Shown: positions 1 through 5,151 of the stretch, in pieces
How the letters are laid out: each line of letters begins with the position of its first letter
How positions within the stretch are numbered: position 1 is the first letter of the stretch
Source of the DNA: JBDSTW01 sp039914705
GTDB lineage: Bacteria > Pseudomonadota > Gammaproteobacteria > SURF-13
Reading direction: 5' to 3'
Assembly: GCA_039914705.1 (NCBI GenBank)
Contig: JBDSOT010000094.1
Span: 1 to 5,151 of the forward strand
DNA: 5,151 nucleotides
Made by a program: the position numbers and the translations under genes
The notes under the pieces: generated by a model
Database searches by the model: none
What the model was told of the DNA's origin: nothing
Seen by the model: only the letters and a program-made list of their open reading frames with translations

Positions 1-424
1 TTAAGCCCGATGCGCAAAGATGCCGGGCAAAATCGTGGGCAGTTTCGCTGCCTGCGGGTGTGGGATTACGGCTTCCGACAATGGCTAGCTGCGGCGTGCT
101 CAACACCGCCGCATTACCCACCACAAACAGCACGGGTGGTGGATCGGGTATCTCGCGCAGTAACTCGGGGTAACCAGGGTCGTTAAGGGTAAGCGCATGA
201 TGACCCGGCTGTGCCAGCCAAACCATATCCTTTTCTACAGCCTTCCAATCCGGGTCTTGCAGGTAATCCAGGGCCGGCCGGCCCAAGGAACTGGCGGAGG
301 TTAATAGATGCTTTGCCTCAAATACCGCTTGCGGCGAGCCAAATTTCTCCAACAGCAGTTGAAAAGTTGCAGGGCCTATACCCGGTGCCCGCAGTAGGGC
401 CAGCCAATAGTGAAGGTCGGTCAT
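1..424 (-). CDS. dprA: DNA-processing protein DprA (Smf), N-terminal part, cut by the window edge
   Basis: DprA binds incoming single-stranded DNA in the cytoplasm during natural transformation and helps load RecA onto it; it also occurs in species not known to be competent. The window holds the first 141 residues of a protein that is usually about 360-380 residues long, and the rest lies beyond position 1. Residues 1-60 form the N-terminal helical domain, with a helix-hairpin-helix-like APGIGPATF at 13-21. The Rossmann-like DprA domain begins near residue 78 with LNDPGYPELL, followed by PPPVLFVVG at 95-103 and the family signature AIVGSRNPTPAG at 114-125. I chose the ATG at 424 because MTDLHYWLALLRAPGIGP matches the usual start of the family. 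In-frame GTG (434-436) and TTG (443-445) codons lie upstream, and the TTG has the better ribosome binding site. The gene follows the LysM gene by 64 bp on the same strand, so the two are probably co-transcribed. The identity is secure; the exact start is not. Confidence 0.93.
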   Translation of the reverse strand, partial: MTDLHYWLALLRAPGIGPATFQLLLEKFGSPQAVFEAKHLLTSASSLGRPALDYLQDPDWKAVEKDMVWLAQPGHHALTLNDPGYPELLREIPDPPPVLFVVGNAAVLSTPQLAIVGSRNPTPAGSETAHDFARHLCASGL

Positions 425-450
425 TCCGGCTGGCACGCAGATCAAGAAAA

Positions 451-455
451 CCTTA
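451..455 (-). promoter_or_regulatory. Possible ribosome binding site for dprA, bearing on its start
   Basis: Read on the minus strand this is TAAGG, a good partial match to the anti-Shine-Dalgarno sequence. It lies 5 nt before an in-frame TTG at 443-445 but 26 nt before the ATG at 424, which is too far for normal use. It therefore argues for a DprA protein seven residues longer, beginning at the TTG. The family alignment as I know it favours the ATG, so the point is open. Confidence 0.35.
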
Positions 456-488
456 CGTATTTCAGCGTTTCCAACTTTCTTGCCAAGC

Positions 489-1700
489 TCAAGGATTGCG
501 CACTACATCATATAACCGCAACGGTTTGGAGGCCTCCATAACCAGGGCATAGCTCACCCGCTCAAAGGTGCGGAATACCATAACAATACCGGCAGGCTCA
601 TCGGGCAACTGGACAGTATCGTTGCGTTCTTCGCTGACGTCATCGCGAACCTTCGCGCCGCGCTGGAACACGGCAAACACATGCCCCGGCTCGACGCCGT
701 GCTGTGTGCCCAGATTCAGCGCTACGGCCTGATACTGTCCGATGCGCGTAACACCATCCACCACCGAAACGATACTGCCCTCGATAGGCTGAGTCGGCGG
801 ATGAGGGAAGAAATTCTGATTAATCGCGCGCTCTTCCAAGGGCAATAGACGGTCGCCTATCAACGCCTCGCGTCGACTGCGGGTAATCAGCAGGGTGGCT
901 GGGTCGCCCGCTGTCTCCAGCACGGCCTCGCCCACATAAATCCCTTCATAGCCAAGCAAGTCTTCCTTGGTAGGGCGCTCGATAGGCGTTGTTAAGTTGT
1001 AATAGGGGTCGCCTAAACGGAAAATGCCATAGCGCGTGCCTGGCGCGGCCGGTGTAATCGGTGCGGCGGCGGATTGCGCCTCCGTCAGTTGCGCACTTTC
1101 GCGTGCATTCAGATCCGAAGGCTTGGGCTTGCTGCCCACTCCACGCGCATAAATCTTCTCGCCCGCCGCGCTGGCCAGCCGTTCACCGGCGTTCGCCACG
1201 ATGTACGAGGCACCTTGCATTTCTTCCAGCGCCACCGGCCGCGTCTGCGTCAAGAATTGCTGGATGGCATCCGGTGGTATGGTGGGAATCGCCTGATCCA
1301 GCGGCTCTGAACGCACCTCAGGGGATAGCTTTACGGTATCGCCGCGCTTGCTGCCGCCGCGCTCCAGCGTCAGCTCAGGCACGCCGTTCCGGTAGTTCAG
1401 GGCGATGACATCGCCGGGATAAATCAGATTCGGATTTTTGATCTGCGGATTAACCTTCCACACTTGCGGCCAGCGCCAGGGTTGGCTGAGGAAACGTCCG
1501 GAGATGTCCCACAGCGTATCGCCCTTTACTACGACATAGCGATCCGGATGTCCGGGGGCGAGCGTAATGGTATCTGCCGCTACGCTGCTCATAGTGATGA
1601 CAACGGCCAGCAGAACAATGCCGCTCCATTGCATCAGCTTCATAATCCCATCGCGACCCGCGTCTGCGGTAAGCGCCCACGGTAATTTTTTATTGAACAT
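489..1700 (-). CDS. Secreted LysM-domain protein, TsaP-like (pilus secretin-associated family)
   Basis: This is a 403-residue exported protein predicted to bind peptidoglycan. A hydrophobic segment at residues 25-42, ending SSVAA, looks like a Sec signal with cleavage near residue 42. A LysM domain spans about 55-101: YVVVKGDTLWDISGRF, then WRWPQVWKVNPQIKNPN and IYPGDVIAL. A middle region contains YIVANAGERL at 166-175. The C-terminal part, about 308-403, resembles the FlgT-C-like domain, with AVALNLGTQHGVEPGHVFAV at 325-344 and AGIVMVFRTFERVSYALVM at 370-388. This architecture beside dprA and def matches TsaP, which anchors the type IV pilus secretin to peptidoglycan in Neisseria, Myxococcus and Pseudomonas (PA0020, from memory). 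The ATG at 1700 was chosen for its AAGGGG ribosome binding site. An ATG at 1643 would give a more typical 23-residue signal peptide. The gene lies upstream of dprA on the same strand. LysM protein is near certain; the TsaP role is likely but unproven. Confidence 0.88.
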   Translation of the reverse strand: MFNKKLPWALTADAGRDGIMKLMQWSGIVLLAVVITMSSVAADTITLAPGHPDRYVVVKGDTLWDISGRFLSQPWRWPQVWKVNPQIKNPNLIYPGDVIALNYRNGVPELTLERGGSKRGDTVKLSPEVRSEPLDQAIPTIPPDAIQQFLTQTRPVALEEMQGASYIVANAGERLASAAGEKIYARGVGSKPKPSDLNARESAQLTEAQSAAAPITPAAPGTRYGIFRLGDPYYNLTTPIERPTKEDLLGYEGIYVGEAVLETAGDPATLLITRSRREALIGDRLLPLEERAINQNFFPHPPTQPIEGSIVSVVDGVTRIGQYQAVALNLGTQHGVEPGHVFAVFQRGAKVRDDVSEERNDTVQLPDEPAGIVMVFRTFERVSYALVMEASKPLRLYDVVRNP

Positions 1701-1706
1701 TAAATA

Positions 1707-1713
1707 CCCCTTA
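1707..1713 (-). promoter_or_regulatory. Ribosome binding site deciding the LysM gene start
   Basis: On the minus strand this reads TAAGGGG and ends 6 nt before the ATG at 1698-1700. It is the strongest Shine-Dalgarno-like sequence seen ahead of any gene here. It supports the ATG at 1700 over the upstream in-frame TTG at 1716-1718, which it partly abuts, and over the ATG at 1643, which has only a weak GGGAT two bases ahead. Confidence 0.6.
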
Positions 1714-1746
1714 CGCAAGATTTCAGCGCCGGAACAAGCCTCTCAG

Positions 1747-1763
1747 GCCACGTTAACGCTGGC
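1747..1763. repeat. Near-palindrome overlapping the -35 box of the def promoter; possible operator
   Basis: A perfect 8-bp palindrome, CGTTAACG at 1751-1758, is flanked by GCCA (1747-1750) and TGGC (1760-1763). These flanks are reverse complements of each other and are offset by a single extra C at 1759. The right half overlaps the candidate -35 hexamer at 1759-1764. A protein bound here could affect def-operon transcription. No regulator can be named, and short palindromes also arise by chance. Confidence 0.25.
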
Positions 1764-1788
1764 ACGCGAGGCAGGCAATCCGTATAAT
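1759..1788 (+). promoter_or_regulatory. Sigma70-type promoter for the def-fmt-rsmB operon
   Basis: The -10 hexamer TATAAT at 1783-1788 is a perfect consensus match. An 18-bp spacer separates it from CTGGCA at 1759-1764, which matches the -35 consensus at four of six positions. Transcription would begin near 1795, giving a leader of about 49 nt before the def ATG at 1844. The site lies in the divergent intergenic region and points towards def, as expected for the operon promoter. The start point is inferred, not observed. Confidence 0.6.
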
Positions 1789-1810
1789 TGGCTGCATATT
1801 AACCTGTAAT
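1781..1810 (-). promoter_or_regulatory. Weak candidate promoter for the LysM-dprA arm
   Basis: On the minus strand ATTACA (1805-1810) and TATACG (1781-1786) are separated by 18 bp, and each matches its consensus hexamer at four of six positions. The -10 would occupy nearly the same base pairs as the -10 facing def, so the two polymerases would compete. Transcription would start near 1775, giving a leader of about 75 nt. The match is weak and the true LysM promoter may lie elsewhere in 1701-1843. Confidence 0.2.
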
Positions 1811-1820
1811 CTTCCATTGT

Positions 1821-1839
1821 TGTGCAAGTATTGTGCACG
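1821..1839 (+). promoter_or_regulatory. Hairpin in the def leader just before the start codon
   Basis: GTGCA at 1822-1826 can pair with TGCAC at 1834-1838, extended by one T-G wobble (1821/1839), around a 7-base loop AGTATTG. The hairpin ends 4 nt before the def ATG, in the place where a Shine-Dalgarno sequence would lie; none is visible there. The same stretch contains TTGTGCA twice, at 1820-1826 and 1831-1837. It could influence initiation on def mRNA or could be a DNA-level site; the stem is short. Confidence 0.3.
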
Positions 1840-1843
1840 TTTT

Positions 1844-2359
1844 ATGGCCCTACTCGATATATTGCATTTCCCCGACCCGCGACTGCGCAATAAGGCCGCG
1901 CCTGTCATTCAAGTCAACGATGCCATCCGCGTGCTGATCGACAATATGTTCGAGACCATGTACCACGCCCCGGGTATCGGCCTGGCGGCAACGCAGGTTA
2001 ATGTCGCCAAGCGCATTGCCGTCATTGATGTCTCGCTGCAAAACAACCAGCCGCTGTGCCTGATCAACCCGGAGATATTGAATCGCGGAGAGGTTGTCGT
2101 GCAGACCGAAGAGGGCTGTCTGTCGGTGCCGGACATTTTCGAACCCGTGCAGCGCGCGGAGCAGATCAAGGTGCGCGCCTTGGATCGCAGCGGCAAATCC
2201 TTCGAACTGGAGGCGAGCGGCCTGCTCGCCGTGTGCATCCAGCATGAGATTGACCACCTTAACGGCAAGTTATTCGTTGATTACCTGTCAGGGCTGAAAA
2301 AGGAGCGCATCCGCAAACGGCTGGAAAAACAGGACAAGCAGCAGCGCCAAGTGCTTTAA
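1844..2359 (+). CDS. def: Peptide deformylase
   Basis: This cytosolic metalloenzyme removes the N-formyl group from the initiator methionine of nascent proteins as they leave the ribosome. The product is 171 residues, close to the 169 of E. coli. All three family motifs are intact: GIGLAATQ at 44-51, EGCLSVP at 90-96 and QHEIDHLNG at 133-141. The metal ligands are therefore Cys92, His134 and His138, with Glu135 as catalytic base. A charged C-terminal tail follows (LKKERIRKRLEKQDKQQ), typical of proteobacterial Def. The ATG at 1844 was chosen because MALLDILHFPDPRLR is the usual family start. An in-frame TTG at 1817 would add nine unrelated residues and has no ribosome binding site. The gene is first in its operon, behind a TATAAT promoter, and precedes fmt by 68 bp. 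No clear Shine-Dalgarno sequence is seen; a small hairpin lies there instead. Confidence 0.98.
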   Translation: MALLDILHFPDPRLRNKAAPVIQVNDAIRVLIDNMFETMYHAPGIGLAATQVNVAKRIAVIDVSLQNNQPLCLINPEILNRGEVVVQTEEGCLSVPDIFEPVQRAEQIKVRALDRSGKSFELEASGLLAVCIQHEIDHLNGKLFVDYLSGLKKERIRKRLEKQDKQQRQVL

Positions 2360-2427
2360 ACTACTGTTTTACCCAGCCCTGTATTGTCCCTGATCTCCTT
2401 GCCTCATTAACATCTCTGCATTACCCT

Positions 2428-3393
2428 ATGAAATCTCAAGCGCCGCTCAGAATCATATTCGCCGGCACCCCGCAATTTTCAACGCCCGCATTGCATACCC
2501 TATTGCACTCGCCGCACGAGGTTTGCGCCGTTTATACCCAGCCCGACCGCCCGGCCGGTCGCGGCCGTAAGCTCACAGCCAGTCCGGTTAAACAACTTGC
2601 ACTGCAACAGTCCATTCCCGTACGCCAACCGCTTAACCTTAAAAATACCGATGCCATCGACGATTTAAGCTCATGGCAGGCCGACCTGATGGTGGTCGTA
2701 GCCTACGGACTGCTGCTACCCCCCGCAGTTTTGACTATCCCGCGCCTGGGCTGCATCAATATCCATGCCTCGCTGTTACCGCGCTGGCGCGGCGCGGCAC
2801 CTATCCAACGCGCCATCCTCGCAGGCGACCGTGAGACCGGTATTACCATTATGCAAATGAATGCCGGACTCGATACCGGTGATATGATCGCCCGCCGTAG
2901 CTGCCCTATATTATCCACGGATACCAGCGCGGATCTGCATGATCGGCTGGCCTGCCTCGGTGCCGAGGCACTGCTGGAGACGCTTACTGCGTTGCAAAAC
3001 GGCAGCACGACGCTTACCGCGCAAGACGAGGATTTAGCCTGCTATGCGGCCAAGATCGACAAACGCGAGGCGGAGCTGGATTGGCAACAGGATGCGCAGG
3101 CGCTGGCGCGCAAGGTGCGCGCCTTTAATCCCTGGCCGGTGGCACAGACCCATCTTGCCTCGGGTCAGACCCTGCGCATCTGGTCAGCTGAAGCCATGGA
3201 TTCGGCAGCGCTGCAATACTCGCCGGGGAGCGTGATCAAGGGCACTGCGGCGGGCATTGATGTGGCTACCGGGCACGGCATTTTACGCCTGACTCAGCTC
3301 CAGTTACCCGGCGGGCGGGCGTTACCTGCAAGCGAGTTCATTAATGCCCACAGCCTGGATAAGCAAATCCTCCAGACCGGTTCTGCGGCCTAA
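2428..3393 (+). CDS. fmt: Methionyl-tRNA formyltransferase
   Basis: This cytosolic enzyme transfers a formyl group from 10-formyltetrahydrofolate to the methionine on initiator tRNA, the reaction later reversed on the protein by Def. The 321 residues compare with 315 in E. coli. The N-terminal Rossmann-type catalytic domain starts with IIFAGTPQFSTPAL at 9-22 and includes a tRNA-contacting loop, QPDRPAGRGRKL at 38-49. The folate-site signature INIHASLLPRWRGAAPIQ is at 110-127 and GLDTGDM at 147-153. By alignment with E. coli Asn108, His110 and Asp146, the catalytic residues are Asn111, His113 and Asp149. The C-terminal tRNA-binding domain begins near 207 and includes KVRAFNPWP at 229-237. The ATG at 2428 gives the expected N-terminus, although no Shine-Dalgarno sequence precedes it. 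rsmB starts only 3 bp after the stop codon, which points to a shared mRNA and translational coupling. Confidence 0.98.
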   Translation: MKSQAPLRIIFAGTPQFSTPALHTLLHSPHEVCAVYTQPDRPAGRGRKLTASPVKQLALQQSIPVRQPLNLKNTDAIDDLSSWQADLMVVVAYGLLLPPAVLTIPRLGCINIHASLLPRWRGAAPIQRAILAGDRETGITIMQMNAGLDTGDMIARRSCPILSTDTSADLHDRLACLGAEALLETLTALQNGSTTLTAQDEDLACYAAKIDKREAELDWQQDAQALARKVRAFNPWPVAQTHLASGQTLRIWSAEAMDSAALQYSPGSVIKGTAAGIDVATGHGILRLTQLQLPGGRALPASEFINAHSLDKQILQTGSAA

Positions 3394-3396
3394 CAT

Positions 3397-4695
3397 ATGG
3401 ATGCCCGCGCGCTAGCCGCCAAGGTGCTGGTGCAGGTGCTCGGCGATAAACAATCGCTGGATGCCGCGCTGGCGCAAAACCTGCCCAAGCTGAAGGATGC
3501 TGCCGCACGCGGCCTTGTGCAGGAGATGGGTTATGGCGTGCTGCGCTGGCATTTGCGCCTGGACGCCCTGGCGCACAGCTTGCTGAAAAGCCCCTTAAAA
3601 GATCCTGACATTCATTGCCTGCTGCTGGCCGGGCTTTATCAGATCATGTATATGCGCGTCGCCCCGCACGCCGCAGTGGATATGACCGTGGCCGCCACCC
3701 AGGCCCTGGGCAAGCCGTGGGCGAAGGGCCTGGTGAATGCCGTCTTGCGCACCTATCTACGCAACAGCGTGAGCTTGTTACAGGAACTTGATCGCACAGA
3801 GTTAGGCGCTTATGCGCACCCGACCTGGCTGCTCGATATGTTGAAGGCCGATTGGCCCGCACACTGGCAAGCCATTGCTGCCGCCAATAATGAGCGTCCG
3901 CCCCTGGATCTGCGCGTCAATGCCCAGAAATCCACGCGCACTGATTATCTGGCACGGCTTGCCGCCGTAGACATCGCAGCCAGCGCCTTGCCGCACAGCG
4001 TCAGCGGCGTGCACATTGACAAACCGCAGTCTGTCGAGACACTGCCGGGGTTTGCCGATGGCCTGTTCTCGGTGCAGGACAGCGCCGCGCAATTGGCCGC
4101 GCCGTTGCTGGAGGTGCAAAGCGGGCATTACGTGCTCGACGCCTGTGCCGCGCCCGGCGGCAAGGCCTGCCATATCCTCGAATATCAGCCTGGCATTGAA
4201 CTACTGGCGCTCGATAACAAGGCGCGGCGGGTTAAACTCGTGCAGCAAAATCTTGACCGTCTGCAATTGTCGGCAAGGCTTATGGTGGGTGATGCGACGT
4301 GTCCGCAGAACTGGTGGGATGGCATTCAGTTCGACCGTATCCTGCTCGATGCCCCTTGCTCCGCCACCGGGGTGATCCGCCGTCATCCGGATATTAAAGT
4401 TCTGCGCCGACCCACTGACATTGACACCCTGGCGCAATTGCAGGCGGAAATGCTGGCTGCCCTGTGGCCCTTGCTGAAATCTGGCGGTATGCTGTTGTAT
4501 GTAACGTGCTCGGTGCTGCATCGCGAAAATGAGCAGCAGATGAGGGATTTCGTGGCGGGGCATGCGGACGCACAGCCTGTCTCAATCGATTTCCCCTGGC
4601 GGCAAGCTGCTCAAACCGATACGTTCGGACAACAGATATTACCCGGTGAAGAAGCTATGGACGGATTTTATTATGCCCGCTTGCGCAAGCTTTAA
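3397..4695 (+). CDS. rsmB: 16S rRNA (cytosine-5)-methyltransferase RsmB (m5C967)
   Basis: RsmB, also called Sun or Fmu, uses S-adenosylmethionine to methylate C967 (E. coli numbering) of 16S rRNA, in a helix near the ribosomal P site. The product is 432 residues, against 429 in E. coli. Residues 1 to about 140 form the NusB-like helical RNA-binding domain, including ARGLVQEMGYGVLRWHLRLD at 37-56 and KGLVNAVLRTYLR at 110-122. The methyltransferase domain follows. SAM-binding motif I, LDACAAPGGK, is at 247-256, and the acidic Asp273 lies in LLALDNKARR. Motif IV, LDAPCSATG at 317-325, carries Cys321, the release cysteine. Motif VI, VTCSVLHRENE at 369-379, carries Cys371, the nucleophile equivalent to E. 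coli Cys375. The protein ends in the typical GFYYARLRK. The ATG at 3397 gives the usual MDARALAAKVL start and lies 3 bp after fmt. The last 23 bp overlap the start of the DUF4390 gene. Confidence 0.97.
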   Translation: MDARALAAKVLVQVLGDKQSLDAALAQNLPKLKDAAARGLVQEMGYGVLRWHLRLDALAHSLLKSPLKDPDIHCLLLAGLYQIMYMRVAPHAAVDMTVAATQALGKPWAKGLVNAVLRTYLRNSVSLLQELDRTELGAYAHPTWLLDMLKADWPAHWQAIAAANNERPPLDLRVNAQKSTRTDYLARLAAVDIAASALPHSVSGVHIDKPQSVETLPGFADGLFSVQDSAAQLAAPLLEVQSGHYVLDACAAPGGKACHILEYQPGIELLALDNKARRVKLVQQNLDRLQLSARLMVGDATCPQNWWDGIQFDRILLDAPCSATGVIRRHPDIKVLRRPTDIDTLAQLQAEMLAALWPLLKSGGMLLYVTCSVLHRENEQQMRDFVAGHADAQPVSIDFPWRQAAQTDTFGQQILPGEEAMDGFYYARLRKL

Positions 4696-5151
4696 GGCGT
4701 TATCGGCCGGTCTGTACGGCGTACGTCTGCTGGCGTTCGGCTGGCTATGCCTGCATGCCGCGCAGACGCCCGCTGAAGAGCCGGGACCGGCCAGGACGCA
4801 GCAAGCGGTAGTGCGCAATGCCGACACCACGCTGGTGAATGACGTGTATGTACTCAACGCAAGGATTGATTATGAGTTCAGCCCCGCTGTTCTGGAGGCC
4901 CTGGAAAACGGCGTGCCGCTAACACTCCAGGCGGATATTGAAATCGTGCACCCGCGCAGACTGGTGTGGGACGATAAATTTACCGACCTGCAACAGCGCT
5001 ACCGAATCGAGTATCACGCGCTGTCGCAACAGTATCTCGTGAAAAATCTGAATAGCGGGATTCAATATAATTTCCTCCGCCAGCATGACGCAATCAACGC
5101 CCTGGGCACGATCACGGATCTACCTCTCCTCGACAAACGCTTGCTGACACC
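4673..5151 (+). CDS. DUF4390-family exported protein, cut by the window edge
   Basis: The function of this family is unknown. The first 159 residues are present, of a family usually near 190-200 residues, and the frame is open to the window edge. Residues 1-30 form a signal peptide or membrane anchor: basic residues at 8 and 18, then a hydrophobic core LLAFGWLCLHAA at 19-30, with possible cleavage near 30. The mature domain starts near 46 and shows typical DUF4390 features: VYVLNARIDYEFSPAVLEAL at 58-77, ENGVPLTLQADIEI at 78-91, RRLVWDD at 95-101, QRYRIEYHALSQQYLVKNLN at 108-127 and FLRQHDAINALG at 134-145. The ATG at 4673 lies inside rsmB and overlaps it by 23 bp in another frame. A GGACGGA 7 nt upstream may serve as ribosome binding site. 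In related genomes this gene sits between rsmB and the ntrY-ntrX two-component genes, so ntrY may follow to the right; that is inference from known gene order. Confidence 0.85.
   Translation, partial: MPACASFKALSAGLYGVRLLAFGWLCLHAAQTPAEEPGPARTQQAVVRNADTTLVNDVYVLNARIDYEFSPAVLEALENGVPLTLQADIEIVHPRRLVWDDKFTDLQQRYRIEYHALSQQYLVKNLNSGIQYNFLRQHDAINALGTITDLPLLDKRLLT

Larger units (their letters stand above)
1701..1843. other. Divergent intergenic control region between the LysM gene and def
   Basis: These 143 bp separate two head-to-head transcription units and are the longest non-coding stretch in the window. They hold the def promoter, a weaker candidate promoter for the LysM arm, the CGTTAACG near-palindrome, the LysM ribosome binding site and the def leader hairpin. 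No small protein or RNA gene is apparent. Because the two candidate -10 boxes nearly coincide, the two arms could be regulated together or in opposition. Confidence 0.7.

Noticed and set aside
211..552. Plus-strand open frame of 113 codons over dprA and the LysM gene end
   Set aside because: It is antisense to the clearly recognisable dprA, crosses a gene junction, and its proline- and arginine-rich product resembles no family I know.
1061..1408. Plus-strand open frames opposite the LysM gene
   Set aside because: They are antisense to a recognisable protein, and the Arg/Ala/Pro/Ser-rich translation is typical of a GC-rich shadow frame.
1738..1748. Small inverted repeat GCCT-CTC-AGGC in the intergenic region, considered as a terminator
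   Set aside because: The stem is only 4 bp and no T-run follows on either strand; both flanking genes also start here rather than end.
1567..1809. Plus-strand 80-codon frame with a hydrophobic start, running from inside the LysM gene into the intergenic region
   Set aside because: Its hydrophobic start is the complement of the LysM signal-peptide codons, it has no ribosome binding site that I can see, and it would run through the def promoter.
1817..1843. Nine-residue N-terminal extension of Def from a TTG, containing a CxxC pair
   Set aside because: No ribosome binding site precedes the TTG, the extension overlaps the leader hairpin, and the family start matches the ATG at 1844.
1850..2268. 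Minus-strand frames of 119 and 135 codons opposite def
   Set aside because: They are complements of conserved def codons, with no family resemblance and no promoter or ribosome binding site.
2360..2427. def-fmt gap of 68 bp, checked for a terminator or second promoter
   Set aside because: No stem followed by a T-run and no convincing -35/-10 pair is visible, so the two genes are treated as one operon.
3802..4563. Minus-strand frames of about 120 codons opposite rsmB
   Set aside because: They lie opposite the methyltransferase domain, whose motifs are intact, and their products look like reverse-strand shadows.

Overview
This window looks like a conserved chromosomal housekeeping locus from a proteobacterium, most likely a gammaproteobacterium, with a betaproteobacterium as the alternative. 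The reasons are the gene order (dprA and a LysM gene pointing one way, def-fmt-rsmB-DUF4390 pointing the other) and the character of the proteins. The DNA is moderately GC-rich by eye, the genes are densely packed, and I see no insertion sequence, CRISPR array, tRNA or rRNA.

Left arm, minus strand (about 1-1700). A secreted LysM-domain protein resembling the pilus-secretin-associated TsaP family is followed after 64 bp by the 5' part of dprA, which runs off the left edge. DprA protects incoming single-stranded DNA and loads RecA during natural transformation. If the LysM protein is TsaP, both genes of this arm could serve type IV pilus and DNA-uptake biology; that link is an inference.

Centre (1701-1843). 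A 143-bp divergent intergenic region holds a convincing sigma70-type promoter facing def, with a perfect TATAAT. A near-palindrome overlaps its -35 box. A short hairpin, which also contains an 11-bp-spaced direct repeat, sits just ahead of the def start codon where a Shine-Dalgarno sequence would be expected. A weaker candidate promoter faces the LysM gene.

Right arm, plus strand (1844-5151). def (peptide deformylase), fmt (Met-tRNAfMet formyltransferase) and rsmB (16S rRNA m5C967 methyltransferase) are complete, and their key active-site residues are visible. A DUF4390 gene starts inside the last 23 bp of rsmB and runs off the right edge. Fmt adds the formyl group to initiator tRNA and Def removes it from the nascent protein; RsmB modifies the ribosomal P-site region. 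This is a translation-initiation operon with a membrane or secreted protein of unknown function at its end.

No undescribed system is evident. The points most worth a second look are the TsaP-like gene and its uncertain start, the structured def leader, the lack of clear Shine-Dalgarno sequences ahead of def, fmt and rsmB, and the rsmB/DUF4390 overlap.
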